A stretch of 64,000 nt of DNA from JBJTUH01 sp044346175 (GTDB lineage: Bacteria; Cyanobacteriota; Vampirovibrionia; Vampirovibrionales; JAJTHC01): NCBI GenBank assembly GCA_044346175.1, contig JBIIZQ010000001.1:124001-188000 (forward strand), given 5' to 3'. A program made the translations under genes and the position numbers. The notes beneath the pieces were generated by a model. The model had not been told where the DNA came from. It did not search any database and saw only the letters and a program-made list of their open reading frames with translations. Numbering within the stretch: the stretch's first letter is position 1; every line of letters begins with the position of its first letter. This document shows, in pieces, positions 18,204-27,394 of this stretch.

Positions 18204-18696
18204 GCCATTGTTCTAAAGCCTAGCCTTTCATGCTGTGCTTTGAGAGTGCTACTTCAACAAAACCACAAAAAGAGGTGTCAAGCCCTTTTTTTTACAGTCA
18301 TTTTTTCTTACACTAGTAAAGCGTACATGCAATGGCATAGATTCTTTTCAAAGTATCAGTGTTTAAGATGCCTCCTACCTTTTTGGGCGACCTCTTTTAG
18401 GCATACCACATCGAAAAGCTTCCCTTGGTGCCATGGCTTTCAGGTCTTGCCAATCATCTTCGTTGTATTTACGTGAAGGTTCATGCGTCGCTCGCTATCC
18501 GTTTTTAAGACATCAGACGGGTTCTCTCCTTTTTTAGTTTGGGTTTTATCCCTTTAGCTATGATGAGGTCTCCGTGATAAGTGCTTGGCATTGTATGGTT
18601 TGTATTGATAAAGGGCTTATGCCTGTGGATGCCTCCTCTGTAATGGCGTGAATGTCTTTTTTGTCAAAGTCTTGCCTAATCGCTTGCTCGTGATTC
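18204..18696. other. Intergenic region between divergent lepB and dnaA
   Basis: About 490 bases with no convincing gene. I looked for DnaA boxes (TTATCCACA and close forms) and saw only weak matches such as TGTGGATGC near 18624, with no cluster, so there is no sign here of a replication origin. The start of dnaA has no clear ribosome binding site. Confidence 0.4.
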
Positions 18697-21024
18697 ATGT
18701 ATCGTTTTTCATCTGCCACACCACACCCTCACGATATGCTCCAGTCCTTTATGCCTGAAGCAGAATTTGGTCATGGTCAGGGGCATGGTGAAGAAGCACT
18801 CAAAGCGTTAAGTGGTTTTTCTTTGGATGCCCTTGATAAAGAACTTCTTGAAACCCCGATGCCTGCTTCAGAGTTTCCTGTAACACGTAGGGCTTCTTCT
18901 CCGCCCTCCTTGATGGGTCATCCCTCTTTACCAGCCGCTCTAAAAGCACCCTCCGCCAGTTTTTCACTAGGATACCCTATGTCTAATCACGCAACACCTG
19001 AAGGACACTCGCAAGCGTTTTTACAGAGTGTGTTAGAACAGATTTTCAATATTGTACGGAGCCGACTTTCGCAACCTCAGTTTGAAGCTTGGATTCGTCC
19101 TCTTGTGTTGCGCCATATGACTGAAACCACCTTGGTGTTTGGTACAGAGAGTGCTTTCCATAAAAATTGGATATGGAAAAACTATCGTTCCGTGTTAATG
19201 GAAGCCACTGAAGCCGTCATGGGAACAGGGGTGGAAGTGCAGTTACAAGTACTCCATGAGCCTTCCTCGGATGATGGCACAATGACCTCTAATACCCTGT
19301 CTACAGACTCCTCCGTGACGTTTCCTCATTATGCGGCAACTGCTTCCCGTGAAGGGTTGTCGTCAGAGGCGCTTCTTTCAACGCCGTCGCATCCTGCACC
19401 CCATCATGGGTTTACCCTGCCTGAGTTAGACCTTGGAAGCATGGGGTTTCCACACCCAGAAGCGACCCTTGAAACCTCACCAAACTTTGCGGGTTTTACG
19501 TCCATCCACCCTCCTTTTTCATCATCACCTGCTGCCTCATCAGCCCATTCACAAGTAAACCTCTCTCCTGATACGGGAAGCACGCCACACCAACATACAT
19601 CCCGTAAATCACCATCAGGAAACCTCCTAGGGCAATCCCCTTTGCTACAGTCTATTCAGGCATTCAGTGGTCATTTACAGCATCAGTCCTCTACTTCAAC
19701 GTCTGCCTCCCATCATCCTACTTCTAAACAAACAAAACGCAAGCCTGTACGTAAACCTCTCCCAACAGGTTCCCGTATGAATGACATGCAGCAAATTTCT
19801 CTAGGCTTTCCTATGGGGCATCTGGGGCAAACGGCAAGCTCAGGAGCTGCCACCCATCAAGAGCAGGGTCATGGTGCGCATGGGGTGAGTACTACGCCTA
19901 CCTCCTCTGTCGTGTCGTCGTCATCAGGAGGGGGGCATGTCCCCACTCAGGGTGCAAGCCAAGGCCCTTATCTCTGGACACCTCGTATGGTGCAAAGTAA
20001 TCTTAACCCTCGTTATACCTTTGATAATTTTGTGGTAGGGCAACATGCACGGTTTTGTTATGCCGCTGCCATGGCTGTTGCGGAAAAGCCCGCCGCTCAT
20101 TATAACCCATTTTTTGTATACGGCGGTGTGGGGTTGGGTAAAACCCACCTTATTCAAGCCATTGGTCATAGTGTGTTACAACGTTACCCTGAACTTGTGG
20201 TACGTTATGTGACAGCGGAAGTTTTTACCAACGAGTTGATTGCCCGACTTTCCAAAAAAGAAGACATGCGTCCTTTCCGTGACCGCTACCGTAACTGCGA
20301 TATTTTGATTGTAGATGATGTACAGTTTTTAGAGGGTAAAGACCGTACCCAAACCGAGATTTTCCATACGTTTAATGCCTTATATGAGTCAGGTAAGCAA
20401 ATTATTCTTTCAAGCGACCGTCCTCCCCAAGCACTCTCTATTCTTGAAGAGCGGCTCCGTAATCGTTTTGAAAAAGGTCTCATTGCCGACATTCAACCTC
20501 CTGACCTCGAAACTCGGATTGCCATTTTACAAAATCGTCTCAACAAAGAACATCCTCAAATCCCACCGCTCACTTTAGACATCCTCCACTATGTGGCAGA
20601 TTTGTATCCTAAAAATATTAGAGAGCTTGAAGGTGCTTTAACTAAAATTGCGGCTTACTTCCTTTTAACCCAAACCCCTTTGGAGCTTTCAACCGTTCAA
20701 CGTATTTTGGGTGGTAGTAATAAGGCAACCCTCACACTGGATACTATTTTAGAGGTCGTGTCCCAGTATTTCCATTTAAGTCCTAAAGATATTTTGGGCA
20801 GTTCACGCCAAAAAGATATTGCACATGCACGGCATATGGCGATTTTTCTGATGCGGGACATGACGCAACTCAGCTTCCCTAAAATTGGTTCTTTCCTGAG
20901 TCATCGTAAACATACCACGATTTTGTACGCCTACGAAAAAATGAAAACAGACGTAGTGAAACATCCCCACCTTAAAAGACAAATGCAGGAAATTCTGCAA
21001 CGTCTTAACCACACTTCTTCTTAG
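18697..21024 (+). CDS. dnaA: Chromosomal replication initiator DnaA, unusually long
   Basis: DnaA opens the replication origin and loads the helicase. At 775 residues it is far longer than the typical 440-470. An extra N-terminal tail (residues 1-105) precedes domain I (about 108-185, with LSQPQFEAWIRPL). A very long low-complexity linker, rich in Ser, His, Gly, Pro and Thr, fills residues 190-445. The AAA+ core has Walker A GGVGLGKTH near 475 and Walker B ILIVDDVQFLEG near 535. Domain IV ends with the helix-turn-helix DNA-binding motif (SSRQKDIAHARHMAIFL, SHRKHTTILYAYEK). The start is uncertain; Met14 at 18736 is an alternative. dnaN and other usual neighbours are absent. Confidence 0.96.
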   Translation: MYRFSSATPHPHDMLQSFMPEAEFGHGQGHGEEALKALSGFSLDALDKELLETPMPASEFPVTRRASSPPSLMGHPSLPAALKAPSASFSLGYPMSNHATPEGHSQAFLQSVLEQIFNIVRSRLSQPQFEAWIRPLVLRHMTETTLVFGTESAFHKNWIWKNYRSVLMEATEAVMGTGVEVQLQVLHEPSSDDGTMTSNTLSTDSSVTFPHYAATASREGLSSEALLSTPSHPAPHHGFTLPELDLGSMGFPHPEATLETSPNFAGFTSIHPPFSSSPAASSAHSQVNLSPDTGSTPHQHTSRKSPSGNLLGQSPLLQSIQAFSGHLQHQSSTSTSASHHPTSKQTKRKPVRKPLPTGSRMNDMQQISLGFPMGHLGQTASSGAATHQEQGHGAHGVSTTPTSSVVSSSSGGGHVPTQGASQGPYLWTPRMVQSNLNPRYTFDNFVVGQHARFCYAAAMAVAEKPAAHYNPFFVYGGVGLGKTHLIQAIGHSVLQRYPELVVRYVTAEVFTNELIARLSKKEDMRPFRDRYRNCDILIVDDVQFLEGKDRTQTEIFHTFNALYESGKQIILSSDRPPQALSILEERLRNRFEKGLIADIQPPDLETRIAILQNRLNKEHPQIPPLTLDILHYVADLYPKNIRELEGALTKIAAYFLLTQTPLELSTVQRILGGSNKATLTLDTILEVVSQYFHLSPKDILGSSRQKDIAHARHMAIFLMRDMTQLSFPKIGSFLSHRKHTTILYAYEKMKTDVVKHPHLKRQMQEILQRLNHTSS

Positions 21025-21027
21025 GGT

Positions 21028-21198
21028 CGGTTTGTAATCGTTCCGCAATCGTGTGACTCTCCCGCTGGTTGGGGTGTTGGTTTTTACCCTCTCCCTTAAA
21101 GGGCGAGGGGAGTCCTAGCTTCAAAGCGTGATAGCACTCTCTCCCCTTGGGGAGAGAGTTGGAGAGAGGGGTATAGGGAACGGTTTGTAACCGTTCCG
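21028..21198. repeat. REP/MITE-like intergenic element
   Basis: An 18-nt sequence CGGTTTGTAATCGTTCCG at 21028-21045 recurs at 21181-21198 with one change. Between them lie a perfect 11-bp hairpin (ACTCTCTCCCC / GGGGAGAGAGT at 21136-21159, loop TT) and an imperfect one around 21087-21111 (CCCTCTCCCTT / AAGGGCGAGGGG). The ends and inner hairpins look like a short non-autonomous mobile or REP element sitting between convergent dnaA and the acetyltransferase gene. Confidence 0.65.
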
Positions 21199-21206
21199 TT
21201 GGCGAC

Positions 21207-21623
21207 TTAAGGCGTGGTTTTGTTTAAACACATGCGTATTAAGCCTCTTTCATCGGTACCAGAGGGGAAGAATCCATGGCGTTGAAAAAAGTTTAAACTG
21301 GCGATATTGTCTGGTTTAACCTTAATTTCTGCTTCAGGGAAAAGGGGCAATACAGCTTTCAACATGCACCCAGCAACCCCTTGTCTTTGAAAAGAGGGTG
21401 CGACAGCCAAACGGAGGTCTTTCTCTACCACGCCAATGAAGCCCACGGGTTCCGTTCCTGCCCAGCATATCCAGTAAAAAGCACGATACTTTGCCATATA
21501 TAGGGCTTGTTGCTCAGAGGTAATATCCTCTTGGTATACAAAGCCTGATTTGAGGGTATTACGTAGTACCCGAATAAACTCATCTTCTTGAGGGGTTGCT
21601 GGCAGACACGTAAGCGTTACCAT
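21207..21623 (-). CDS. GNAT family N-acetyltransferase
   Basis: A 138-residue single-domain protein of the GNAT fold, which transfers an acetyl group from acetyl-CoA to an amine. The acetyl-CoA-binding motif A reads APSFQRQGVAGCMLKAVL near residue 76 and the motif B end is NIASLNFFQRHGFFPSG near 107-123. Length is usual for the fold. The gene start overlaps the stop of the upstream GT-D gene by 7 nt, so it belongs to the same transcript as the two sugar-transferase-like genes. A role in acetylating a glycan or sugar nucleotide is possible from context only. Confidence 0.82.
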   Translation of the reverse strand: MVTLTCLPATPQEDEFIRVLRNTLKSGFVYQEDITSEQQALYMAKYRAFYWICWAGTEPVGFIGVVEKDLRLAVAPSFQRQGVAGCMLKAVLPLFPEAEIKVKPDNIASLNFFQRHGFFPSGTDERGLIRMCLNKTTP

Positions 21624-22450
21624 AGACAGACCTTTCCTGAGTCGGCATTATGCTCACCCAACCAAAGCTCCTTGAGATAGGCACGATCTAACTTCATCCC
21701 CATGAAAGCATTCAACGCCGTACCTACATCCATGTAGGTATTACTATCGCACGTTTCATAAAGCTGATGAATGGCCATTTTACTGAACGAGGAAGCTGAA
21801 AATAAAAACAGATGCCCTGTAATGCCTTCTGAAAGTATCCATTGCTTCATGGTATCAATTAACCCATAATCGTTAATCATGGCATTATAGCCTACCTTAA
21901 AAGTCTTCATAACAAAGGGGAAAAGGGTAGGGTCGGCTTTCTCGTTACACACAAACACAGTAGGGTACTGATTAAAAAGTGGGAGCATTTCATGGATAAA
22001 CCGATGATAATTGGCGTTAATTAACAGATTCGCCCATGTTAAGTGTTCCAAGTCCCCCGTACCGTGGGCTTCTCGTTGCCATTCAAAATCTTCTTGTCCT
22101 ACACAACACCGACAACTTAGCCCCTTAAAGTAGCGTGGTTTACGAAACCGAAAAGCATCCATGAGGCGTGCTTGATAAAAGCCATGCTCATCAGGATGGA
22201 AGCGCTTGAAGTCCTCTTTTGCATAAGGACCCTCTGTGACGTGTGACCCAATTTTAACTAAGTTCTGGTCAAGCACGAGTTCTTTATTTTGGAGGATGAA
22301 CAATTCACCGTCTGAAAATCGGTTAAAGGCAAAAGGGATACGGTTCTGAAGTAAAGTCAGGATAGTGTTGAAGTCTTGCTTAAAACATTTGCTTGCTTCT
22401 GTGACAGGCATAGGCATGGCTTCAGCCACATAGGGCGTGGCTAACGGCAT
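21617..22450 (-). CDS. GT-D fold glycosyltransferase-like protein
   Basis: The 277-residue product (from ATG 22450) has the motif PFAFNRFSDGELFIL near its N-terminus, which matches the RFGDGE motif of GT-D type glycosyltransferases (DUF1792-like), the acidic residues being the likely metal and nucleotide-sugar site. The rest is mixed α/β with no membrane span. AGGAG at 22459-22463 on this strand lies 8 nt before ATG 22450, which makes this start better than the frame opening at 22489. It overlaps the upstream GT-A gene by 10 nt. Likely acts on a surface glycan; the donor and acceptor are unknown. Confidence 0.7.
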   Translation of the reverse strand: MPLATPYVAEAMPMPVTEASKCFKQDFNTILTLLQNRIPFAFNRFSDGELFILQNKELVLDQNLVKIGSHVTEGPYAKEDFKRFHPDEHGFYQARLMDAFRFRKPRYFKGLSCRCCVGQEDFEWQREAHGTGDLEHLTWANLLINANYHRFIHEMLPLFNQYPTVFVCNEKADPTLFPFVMKTFKVGYNAMINDYGLIDTMKQWILSEGITGHLFLFSASSFSKMAIHQLYETCDSNTYMDVGTALNAFMGMKLDRAYLKELWLGEHNADSGKVCLW

Positions 22451-23355
22451 AGGAAAGACTCCTGAGCTGTTGAGACGTTTTGTGACCACTCAGAAAATTT
22501 TAAAAGCTGCCAACCTTGGCTTATACAGGCACGATAGTACTGGTTGACACCCGTCAAAAAGGTGTCATCCGCTTTTTGTAGGCTTCGCTTTTTTTTGATA
22601 TGTTTTAAGGAAATAGCATGAGTATCGGTGCCAAGTTCCCAGCCTTGGGTACTTCCCCAAAACTCAGGAGCCTCTTTAGGATGAGGTGGTACCCAAGTGG
22701 GTAAGTTCATATATTTTTGAAGGGTATATGAAAAATGAATATCCTCACCACAAAGCTGTACATCTAATAGCGGTAATTCACGACAATATGCCGTGAGGAA
22801 GGCTTTTTCAAAAAACCAAGCGTGTCCCACAATATCCACTAGCACAGGTGTTTCGTTCGGGTTTGCCCAGCCATGGCGGGTGTGTTGATAATAATCTTGA
22901 GGGTCATCAAACACCAAGCCAATACTTCCTAGTAACCCTCGGTGTGTTTGGCTGGTGTGTAAGCAGTTCTCTAACCAACGGGGGCCAGGAATGGTATCGT
23001 CGTCGAAAATGCACACGTAGGTTGTGCGGGCATTCAGTGCATAGTAAAACCTTGCCCATACGCCCCAGTTATGGTTACTTACCGCCGCTTTTGTACGGGT
23101 AATCGCCCCAAAGTTGTAGCGGGTTAAACTCCCCAGCCCTTCAGAGGGGGCATTATACCAGAGCATGACCTCGGTAGGTGGCACGGTTTGTTGTTGCAAA
23201 GCTTTGAGTTGTGCATCGAGGTTTTTACCACGTCGAAAGCCATTGAGAATCACCGTCACGTCGGTAGCTGAAGGCAAACTTAAACGAGGACTTCCTTGCT
23301 GATAACACAAAGATACATCGTGAGCTGAAGAATCATTCACAGAAGCCATGACCAT
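22441..23355 (-). CDS. Glycosyltransferase-like protein (GT-A / family 2 type)
   Basis: The 304-residue protein has a GT-A start (VTVILNGFRRGKNLDAQLKA) and a metal-binding acidic motif CIFDDDTIPGPRWLENCL near residue 117, as in family 2 transferases. Asp-rich and His/Trp motifs further on (CGEDIHFSYTLQKY) resemble the catalytic-base region. No membrane span, so it is probably cytoplasmic or peripheral. It is the first gene of a three-gene overlapping run (this gene, GT-D gene, acetyltransferase). Sugar specificity cannot be told. A later start at Met3 is possible. Confidence 0.75.
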   Translation of the reverse strand: MVMASVNDSSAHDVSLCYQQGSPRLSLPSATDVTVILNGFRRGKNLDAQLKALQQQTVPPTEVMLWYNAPSEGLGSLTRYNFGAITRTKAAVSNHNWGVWARFYYALNARTTYVCIFDDDTIPGPRWLENCLHTSQTHRGLLGSIGLVFDDPQDYYQHTRHGWANPNETPVLVDIVGHAWFFEKAFLTAYCRELPLLDVQLCGEDIHFSYTLQKYMNLPTWVPPHPKEAPEFWGSTQGWELGTDTHAISLKHIKKKRSLQKADDTFLTGVNQYYRACISQGWQLLKFSEWSQNVSTAQESFLCR

Positions 23356-23564
23356 GGATGCAATACTCTTTTTTTACGGAGATTCAGTGATTGAGGGGCA
23401 GTTACTTTGAGGGGAATCATTTTTGGGGTAATTATCCTTTTAATCATACCACAGGCAAAGGTTTCCCTGACACGTGCAAGGTTCGAGTGTGGTTATTTTA
23501 GCATGTTAAACCATAGAGGACACAAACGATAGGGGCGAACCTATGGATGCACTCCTACCGTTTT

Positions 23565-24755
23565 TTAGGTGGCTTTTAAGGCATCCAGTTCTGAACGTAA
23601 CTGACGAATCTCATCGTACATTGATTTCAGTTTTCCCATGAGTGCCAATTCTGTAAATGCCTGACGACGAGGTTTTGCTGGAATACCCGCCACGACTTGT
23701 TTAGGCTCTACATCATTCATTAACCCAGACTTTGCCATGACAATAGCATCATCCCCAATGGTGAGATGGTCTGCCATGCCTGTTTGCCCCGCAATAACAA
23801 CACGTTTTCCAATACGGCAACTGCCCGCAATCCCCGTTTGACCTACAATCAAGCAATCTTCACCGATATGGGCATTATGAGCCACTTGCACTAAATTATC
23901 AATTTTGGTTCCAGAGGCAATGTATGTATCCCCTAGTGTGGCACGGTCTACACAAGTGTTAGCACCAATTTCAACGTCGTCACCAATGACAACCCGTCCT
24001 AGAGAATGAATCCGTAAGATGTGTCCCTGCTGTTTTGCTTCTTTGTTAGGTAAAGAGGGGCTTCCTGTTTTTGCTTGTTCTGCCCTTGAAGCTTCTTGTG
24101 TGACAAAACTAAAGCCATCCCCTGCAATCACGGCATTGGGTTGTATGACGACTCGGTGTCCTAACACGGAACGGTCTCCTACACGTACCCCACTCATTAA
24201 AACACACCCTGAAGCAAGTGTGACTTCCGCCCCTAGGGTGACATGGGGAAACAGCACGCATCCCGCATCCACTTTGCAATGAGGCCCCACGACACTATAA
24301 GCACCGACATGAGCCGTTGCATCCACTGAAGCCGTTGCATCAATGCACGCTGTAGGATGAATACCCTGTACATAGTGCATAGGCTGATTGAAACATTGAG
24401 ACAAACTGGCTAAAAGTTTACGAGGACGAGGGGCTGAGACCCATCCCTCTAAGCCATGTGCCTCAGGGAGTGTAAGGTTTTCTGCAACAATCGCTACCTT
24501 TGCGTGTGGATGAGTCAAAACAGCCAAGGCGGACGCATCCATCAATAAGACAAGTTCATCCGATGCTTTCAATGCACGGGGATGTACCAACTGACAAACG
24601 GGTAACATGGGGTTCCCGTGTAATGTCAAAGGCTCTTGGGTTTCAAGTAGCAAATAGTCATACAGTGCTTGGAGCGTCATAGGAGGCACTTCAGCACCCT
24701 CCTCAGACCCATGAGGCAAACGATACAGCATCGGGTGTATCAAAGAAGAAAGCAT
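23565..24755 (-). CDS. lpxD: UDP-3-O-acylglucosamine N-acyltransferase
   Basis: Third step of lipid A synthesis: adds the N-linked acyl chain to UDP-3-O-acyl-glucosamine, so the cell makes lipopolysaccharide. The 396 residues comprise an N-terminal uridine-binding domain (to about 120), a left-handed β-helix of hexapeptide repeats (120-345) with the catalytic His in NLVQVAHNAHIGEDCLIVGQ, and a C-terminal helix (KLKSMYDEIRQLRSELDAL) of the type that trimerises. A polar loop of about 25 residues rich in Glu, Ala and Lys interrupts the β-helix after DGFSFV, where other LpxD proteins have a short turn. No other lpx genes are in the window. Confidence 0.95.
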   Translation of the reverse strand: MLSSLIHPMLYRLPHGSEEGAEVPPMTLQALYDYLLLETQEPLTLHGNPMLPVCQLVHPRALKASDELVLLMDASALAVLTHPHAKVAIVAENLTLPEAHGLEGWVSAPRPRKLLASLSQCFNQPMHYVQGIHPTACIDATASVDATAHVGAYSVVGPHCKVDAGCVLFPHVTLGAEVTLASGCVLMSGVRVGDRSVLGHRVVIQPNAVIAGDGFSFVTQEASRAEQAKTGSPSLPNKEAKQQGHILRIHSLGRVVIGDDVEIGANTCVDRATLGDTYIASGTKIDNLVQVAHNAHIGEDCLIVGQTGIAGSCRIGKRVVIAGQTGMADHLTIGDDAIVMAKSGLMNDVEPKQVVAGIPAKPRRQAFTELALMGKLKSMYDEIRQLRSELDALKAT

Positions 24756-25312
24756 GATGGAGGTACCTTTAAAGCTTTACACAGAGACAAGCATCGTCAT
24801 AAACACAGGTATTTCACTTGCAGTGAGAAGAGGGCGGGGGAAGAGAACCTGTAGGGTCTATCCCCTCCCTCTTGAGATACGCTTAGTATATGACAAAGGT
24901 AGCACTTAGACGTACCCTTTTAACGTGAACACAGGGCTTGGTACCTATTTTACGTACGCCTATCCAGCACATATAAAAAGACAAAGACTCATAGACTGTG
25001 GCTATTACAAGCCTGAAAAGAAAAATGACCCTTGAAACCAGCTTCTGCTTGGAGGTGGTATCGAGTAAAAGGCTACACAAAGCCTTACAAGACCCCTACC
25101 TCACAAACCTTCAGACGGTAACGAGAGCCAAAGTGACTGAATGCTATTGAACTCAATATCCAAAAAACGCTGGCGCAATAAAACGCCCAAACGGCAATAG
25201 CTTTTTACAGTATCTTAAATAGCTTAAACAGACGTTCACACGATTTTCACAGCGTCGCTCATGAGTACATCACAAGAAAAACCCACAGTATCTTTAATGA
25301 TACGATAAGTTT
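24756..25312. other. Intergenic region upstream of lpxD
   Basis: About 555 bases without a convincing gene. An imperfect GC-rich hairpin lies at 24828-24873 (AAGAGGGCGGGG against CCCCTCCCTCTT), about 75 nt upstream of the lpxD start on its strand. A frame on the minus strand at 24883-25080 has no recognisable content. Confidence 0.4.
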
Positions 25313-25603
25313 TTAGCCTTGAAGTGCCAAACCCGTATGTGCCACTTGGGAGGACGGTCTACCGTAGGCATTACGTGCCGCTGCACTACACAGCGCAGAT
25401 TTACACTCTTGGAACATGAGTCCAGTACCCGTTAAATAAACTTGAAATGCGTTTGGAGGTGCTTGTAGTTTGTTGACTGTGGTATTGGCTTGCATAGCGG
25501 TTGTGGCAAGGTGAGCTGGCTGAGCGACGGTGCTTACCTTTGCACCAAAAACAGCTGGCTTACTGAGTGCATAGACTGGGAAGTTTTGTTGAATGCGCAT
25601 CAG
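25313..25603 (-). CDS. Small hypothetical protein
   Basis: From ATG 25603 the product has 96 residues, with GAGG about 8 nt upstream; a longer frame opens at 25651. The N-terminus (MRIQQNFPVYALSKPAVFGA) is not a signal peptide. The rest is Ala/Thr/Gln-rich with a short CKSALCSAAARNAYGRP segment containing two Cys. No family recognised. It is divergent from the unknown gene at 26000, with the 11-bp-spaced repeat array between them. Confidence 0.5.
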   Translation of the reverse strand: MMRIQQNFPVYALSKPAVFGAKVSTVAQPAHLATTAMQANTTVNKLQAPPNAFQVYLTGTGLMFQECKSALCSAAARNAYGRPSSQVAHTGLALQG

Positions 25604-25716
25604 GGATACCTCACTAGCCACAAAAGGTGATTCACTTAAAAAGAACACCATACAAAGTAAAATAAAGCTTTTAGGAAAGCACTAACAGCTTTTCCTTATG
25701 TTGTTATAGTAGCACT

Positions 25717-25800
25717 TTGTCATAGAGTTGTCAACATTTTGTCAAGATATTGTCAATAAGATGCCTTGAAGTTGTCTTATATATGTCTTCAAAATGTCAC
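25717..25800 (+). promoter_or_regulatory. Tandem Pho-box-like array, eight 11-bp-spaced units
   Basis: TTGTCA or a close form starts at 25717, 25728, 25739, 25750, (25761, degenerate ATGCCT), 25772, 25783 and 25794, always 11 nt apart. Units read TTGTCAT, TTGTCAA, TTGTCAA, TTGTCAA, ATGCCTT, TTGTCTT, ATGTCTT, ATGTCAC with 4-nt AT-rich spacers. This is the layout of the Pho box (CTGTCAT direct repeats, 11-bp period) bound by PhoB-type response regulators. The repeats read in the direction of the gene at 26000; AATAAG just after the last unit could be a -10 element. The array may instead serve the divergent small gene. Confidence 0.7.
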
Positions 25801-25999
25801 GAATAAGCTTGGGTGTCACACAAGAAGCATCCGCCATGCGTTAGAGATGACGTATCGTATGCTCGTAGGGTATTTCAAGCAAGAGGATTATCAGCCCCCT
25901 AAGACTCTGGCATACTAGCTTCATACGCTTATCGCAGCACCACCTTTTTGTACCCGTTGCTACTCACAGTTGCCATTGAAAAAGAGGTTTCACGTTGAA

Positions 26000-27010
26000 A
26001 TGATGTCTCTCTATAACTTTTTTGCAAATGCTTTTCACCGTGATGGCACTTCTAAAAATGGCTCTGAAGACCCCTTAAAGCCACACACCCAAGCCATGCC
26101 ATCAGGCATGAATGCCTCCACTCAAGAAAGACGACAAGAAGGCTCAAATGCTGAGCTTGTTACAGAAGTGCGAACAGAAGTGCGACAGGTATCCGATACG
26201 ACGGCCTCTACCATACCAACAGACACGTCTACCCCAAGTGCCATGGCGGCACATGCACGTTTAAAACGAGAACTTCAACAAGAGGTTCAAGTATTGAGGG
26301 CTTTCAATGAAGTACAAGACCCCCATTTGCATACACCATCCCCCGCCCATGCCTCTGCCAAAACGATGGACACTGAAAATCAACTGATTCATCAATATAG
26401 TCCTTTGAAGCAATATGTGGGTATTGAGGTCATTGAAACCTATACCCCCACGCAGTATGCTTCTGCTGTGGAAGAAAACCCACAAGAGGCTCTTACTTCA
26501 AGAGACAGACAAGCCCAAGGGCTAAAGCATACTTCAGCGACAGTTTTACTCACCCCTGAGGAAGCACCTACTGACAAAAGCACTTCTCAGGCTATGACGC
26601 AAGTGCATAAAAGCTTTTGGGAAGGATGTTTGTATCAGGTATCCCCTAACATTCATATTGTCACCTATCATAGCCATATGGCAGGGCAACGCTATACCCA
26701 TACCTTAAAAATGGCAGCAGGTATCCTGAATATGGTCAAAATGGGTGAAGACCAAGTGCGTCAAACGTTTCAAATGAATGACTGGCATGCCACACAACAT
26801 TTTTTTGAGGGGCGTTCTCTAGTATTGCGCCATTTCACCCATCGCTTAACACTTAACTTTCAGCCTACGCAAGATTGTTTTAGCCCTGCACAAAATAAAA
26901 CATCGGATACTTTGGGAGGGGCTTTGGGACATATCTACTTGACCTACGACCTCTGGAGTGGGAATCATGTTTTGGGGCGTTATGAAAAATCTTGGCGGTT
27001 TTTCGGCTGA
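26000..27010 (+). CDS. Hypothetical protein
   Basis: A 337-residue protein from the tandem ATG at 26000 (a TTG at 25970 would add ten residues). The first 220 residues are polar, Ala/Thr/Ser/Gln-rich and look disordered apart from a short helix (RLKRELQQEVQVLRAFNEVQD). The last 120 residues look folded: FWEGCLYQVSPNIHIVTYHSHMAG, LKMAAGILNMVKMGEDQVR, and a β-rich end GHIYLTYDLWSGNHVLGRYEKSW. No signal peptide and no known family. It may be controlled by the Pho-box-like array about 200 nt upstream. Confidence 0.65.
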   Translation: MMSLYNFFANAFHRDGTSKNGSEDPLKPHTQAMPSGMNASTQERRQEGSNAELVTEVRTEVRQVSDTTASTIPTDTSTPSAMAAHARLKRELQQEVQVLRAFNEVQDPHLHTPSPAHASAKTMDTENQLIHQYSPLKQYVGIEVIETYTPTQYASAVEENPQEALTSRDRQAQGLKHTSATVLLTPEEAPTDKSTSQAMTQVHKSFWEGCLYQVSPNIHIVTYHSHMAGQRYTHTLKMAAGILNMVKMGEDQVRQTFQMNDWHATQHFFEGRSLVLRHFTHRLTLNFQPTQDCFSPAQNKTSDTLGGALGHIYLTYDLWSGNHVLGRYEKSWRFFG

Positions 27011-27394
27011 ATTGCGTCATCCTTGAATGCTTTTTGTCTATCCTATGGGTTAGTCTTGAGGCCTAGCTCATGAAATGCCATGAAAAGCAAAAAAAAGCTT
27101 AATGCACTTTCATTAAAGCGTGTGTTCCATTATATTAAAAAAGTTAAGTGTGAATCCAGCGCCGTACTCGTTTCTTAAACCGTGTTCTCTACAGAATTTT
27201 CGAGGGGTCTTTTCGTCAAAGTCCTTTATTCTGTCAGTGTCATTGTGTTACAGTAGGGTATTGAAAGTGTGTTTTCTCTCTTCATCCCCACACAATGTCT
27301 TTCGCTTTCTCTTTCTTGTTGTGTGGTACCCTGAGAAGGGCCATGCTACTTGTTTGTTTACCAATTTTATTTTTAAAAAGACAGGACCAATGCT
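27011..27394. other. Intergenic region upstream of trxA
   Basis: About 385 bases with no convincing gene. A weak inverted repeat (GCTTAATG ... CATTAAAGC, about 27098-27118) follows the upstream gene and could be a terminator. The ribosome binding site of trxA is at its right end. Confidence 0.35.

Noticed and set aside
18204..18696. Possible replication origin next to dnaA
   Set aside because: No cluster of TTATCCACA-type boxes and no dnaN; only isolated weak matches.
23470..23510. GGTTCGAGT, resembling a tRNA T-loop
   Set aside because: Flanking bases do not form the T-stem or an acceptor stem.
24883..25080. 65-codon minus-strand frame upstream of lpxD
   Set aside because: No recognisable content and no start signal.
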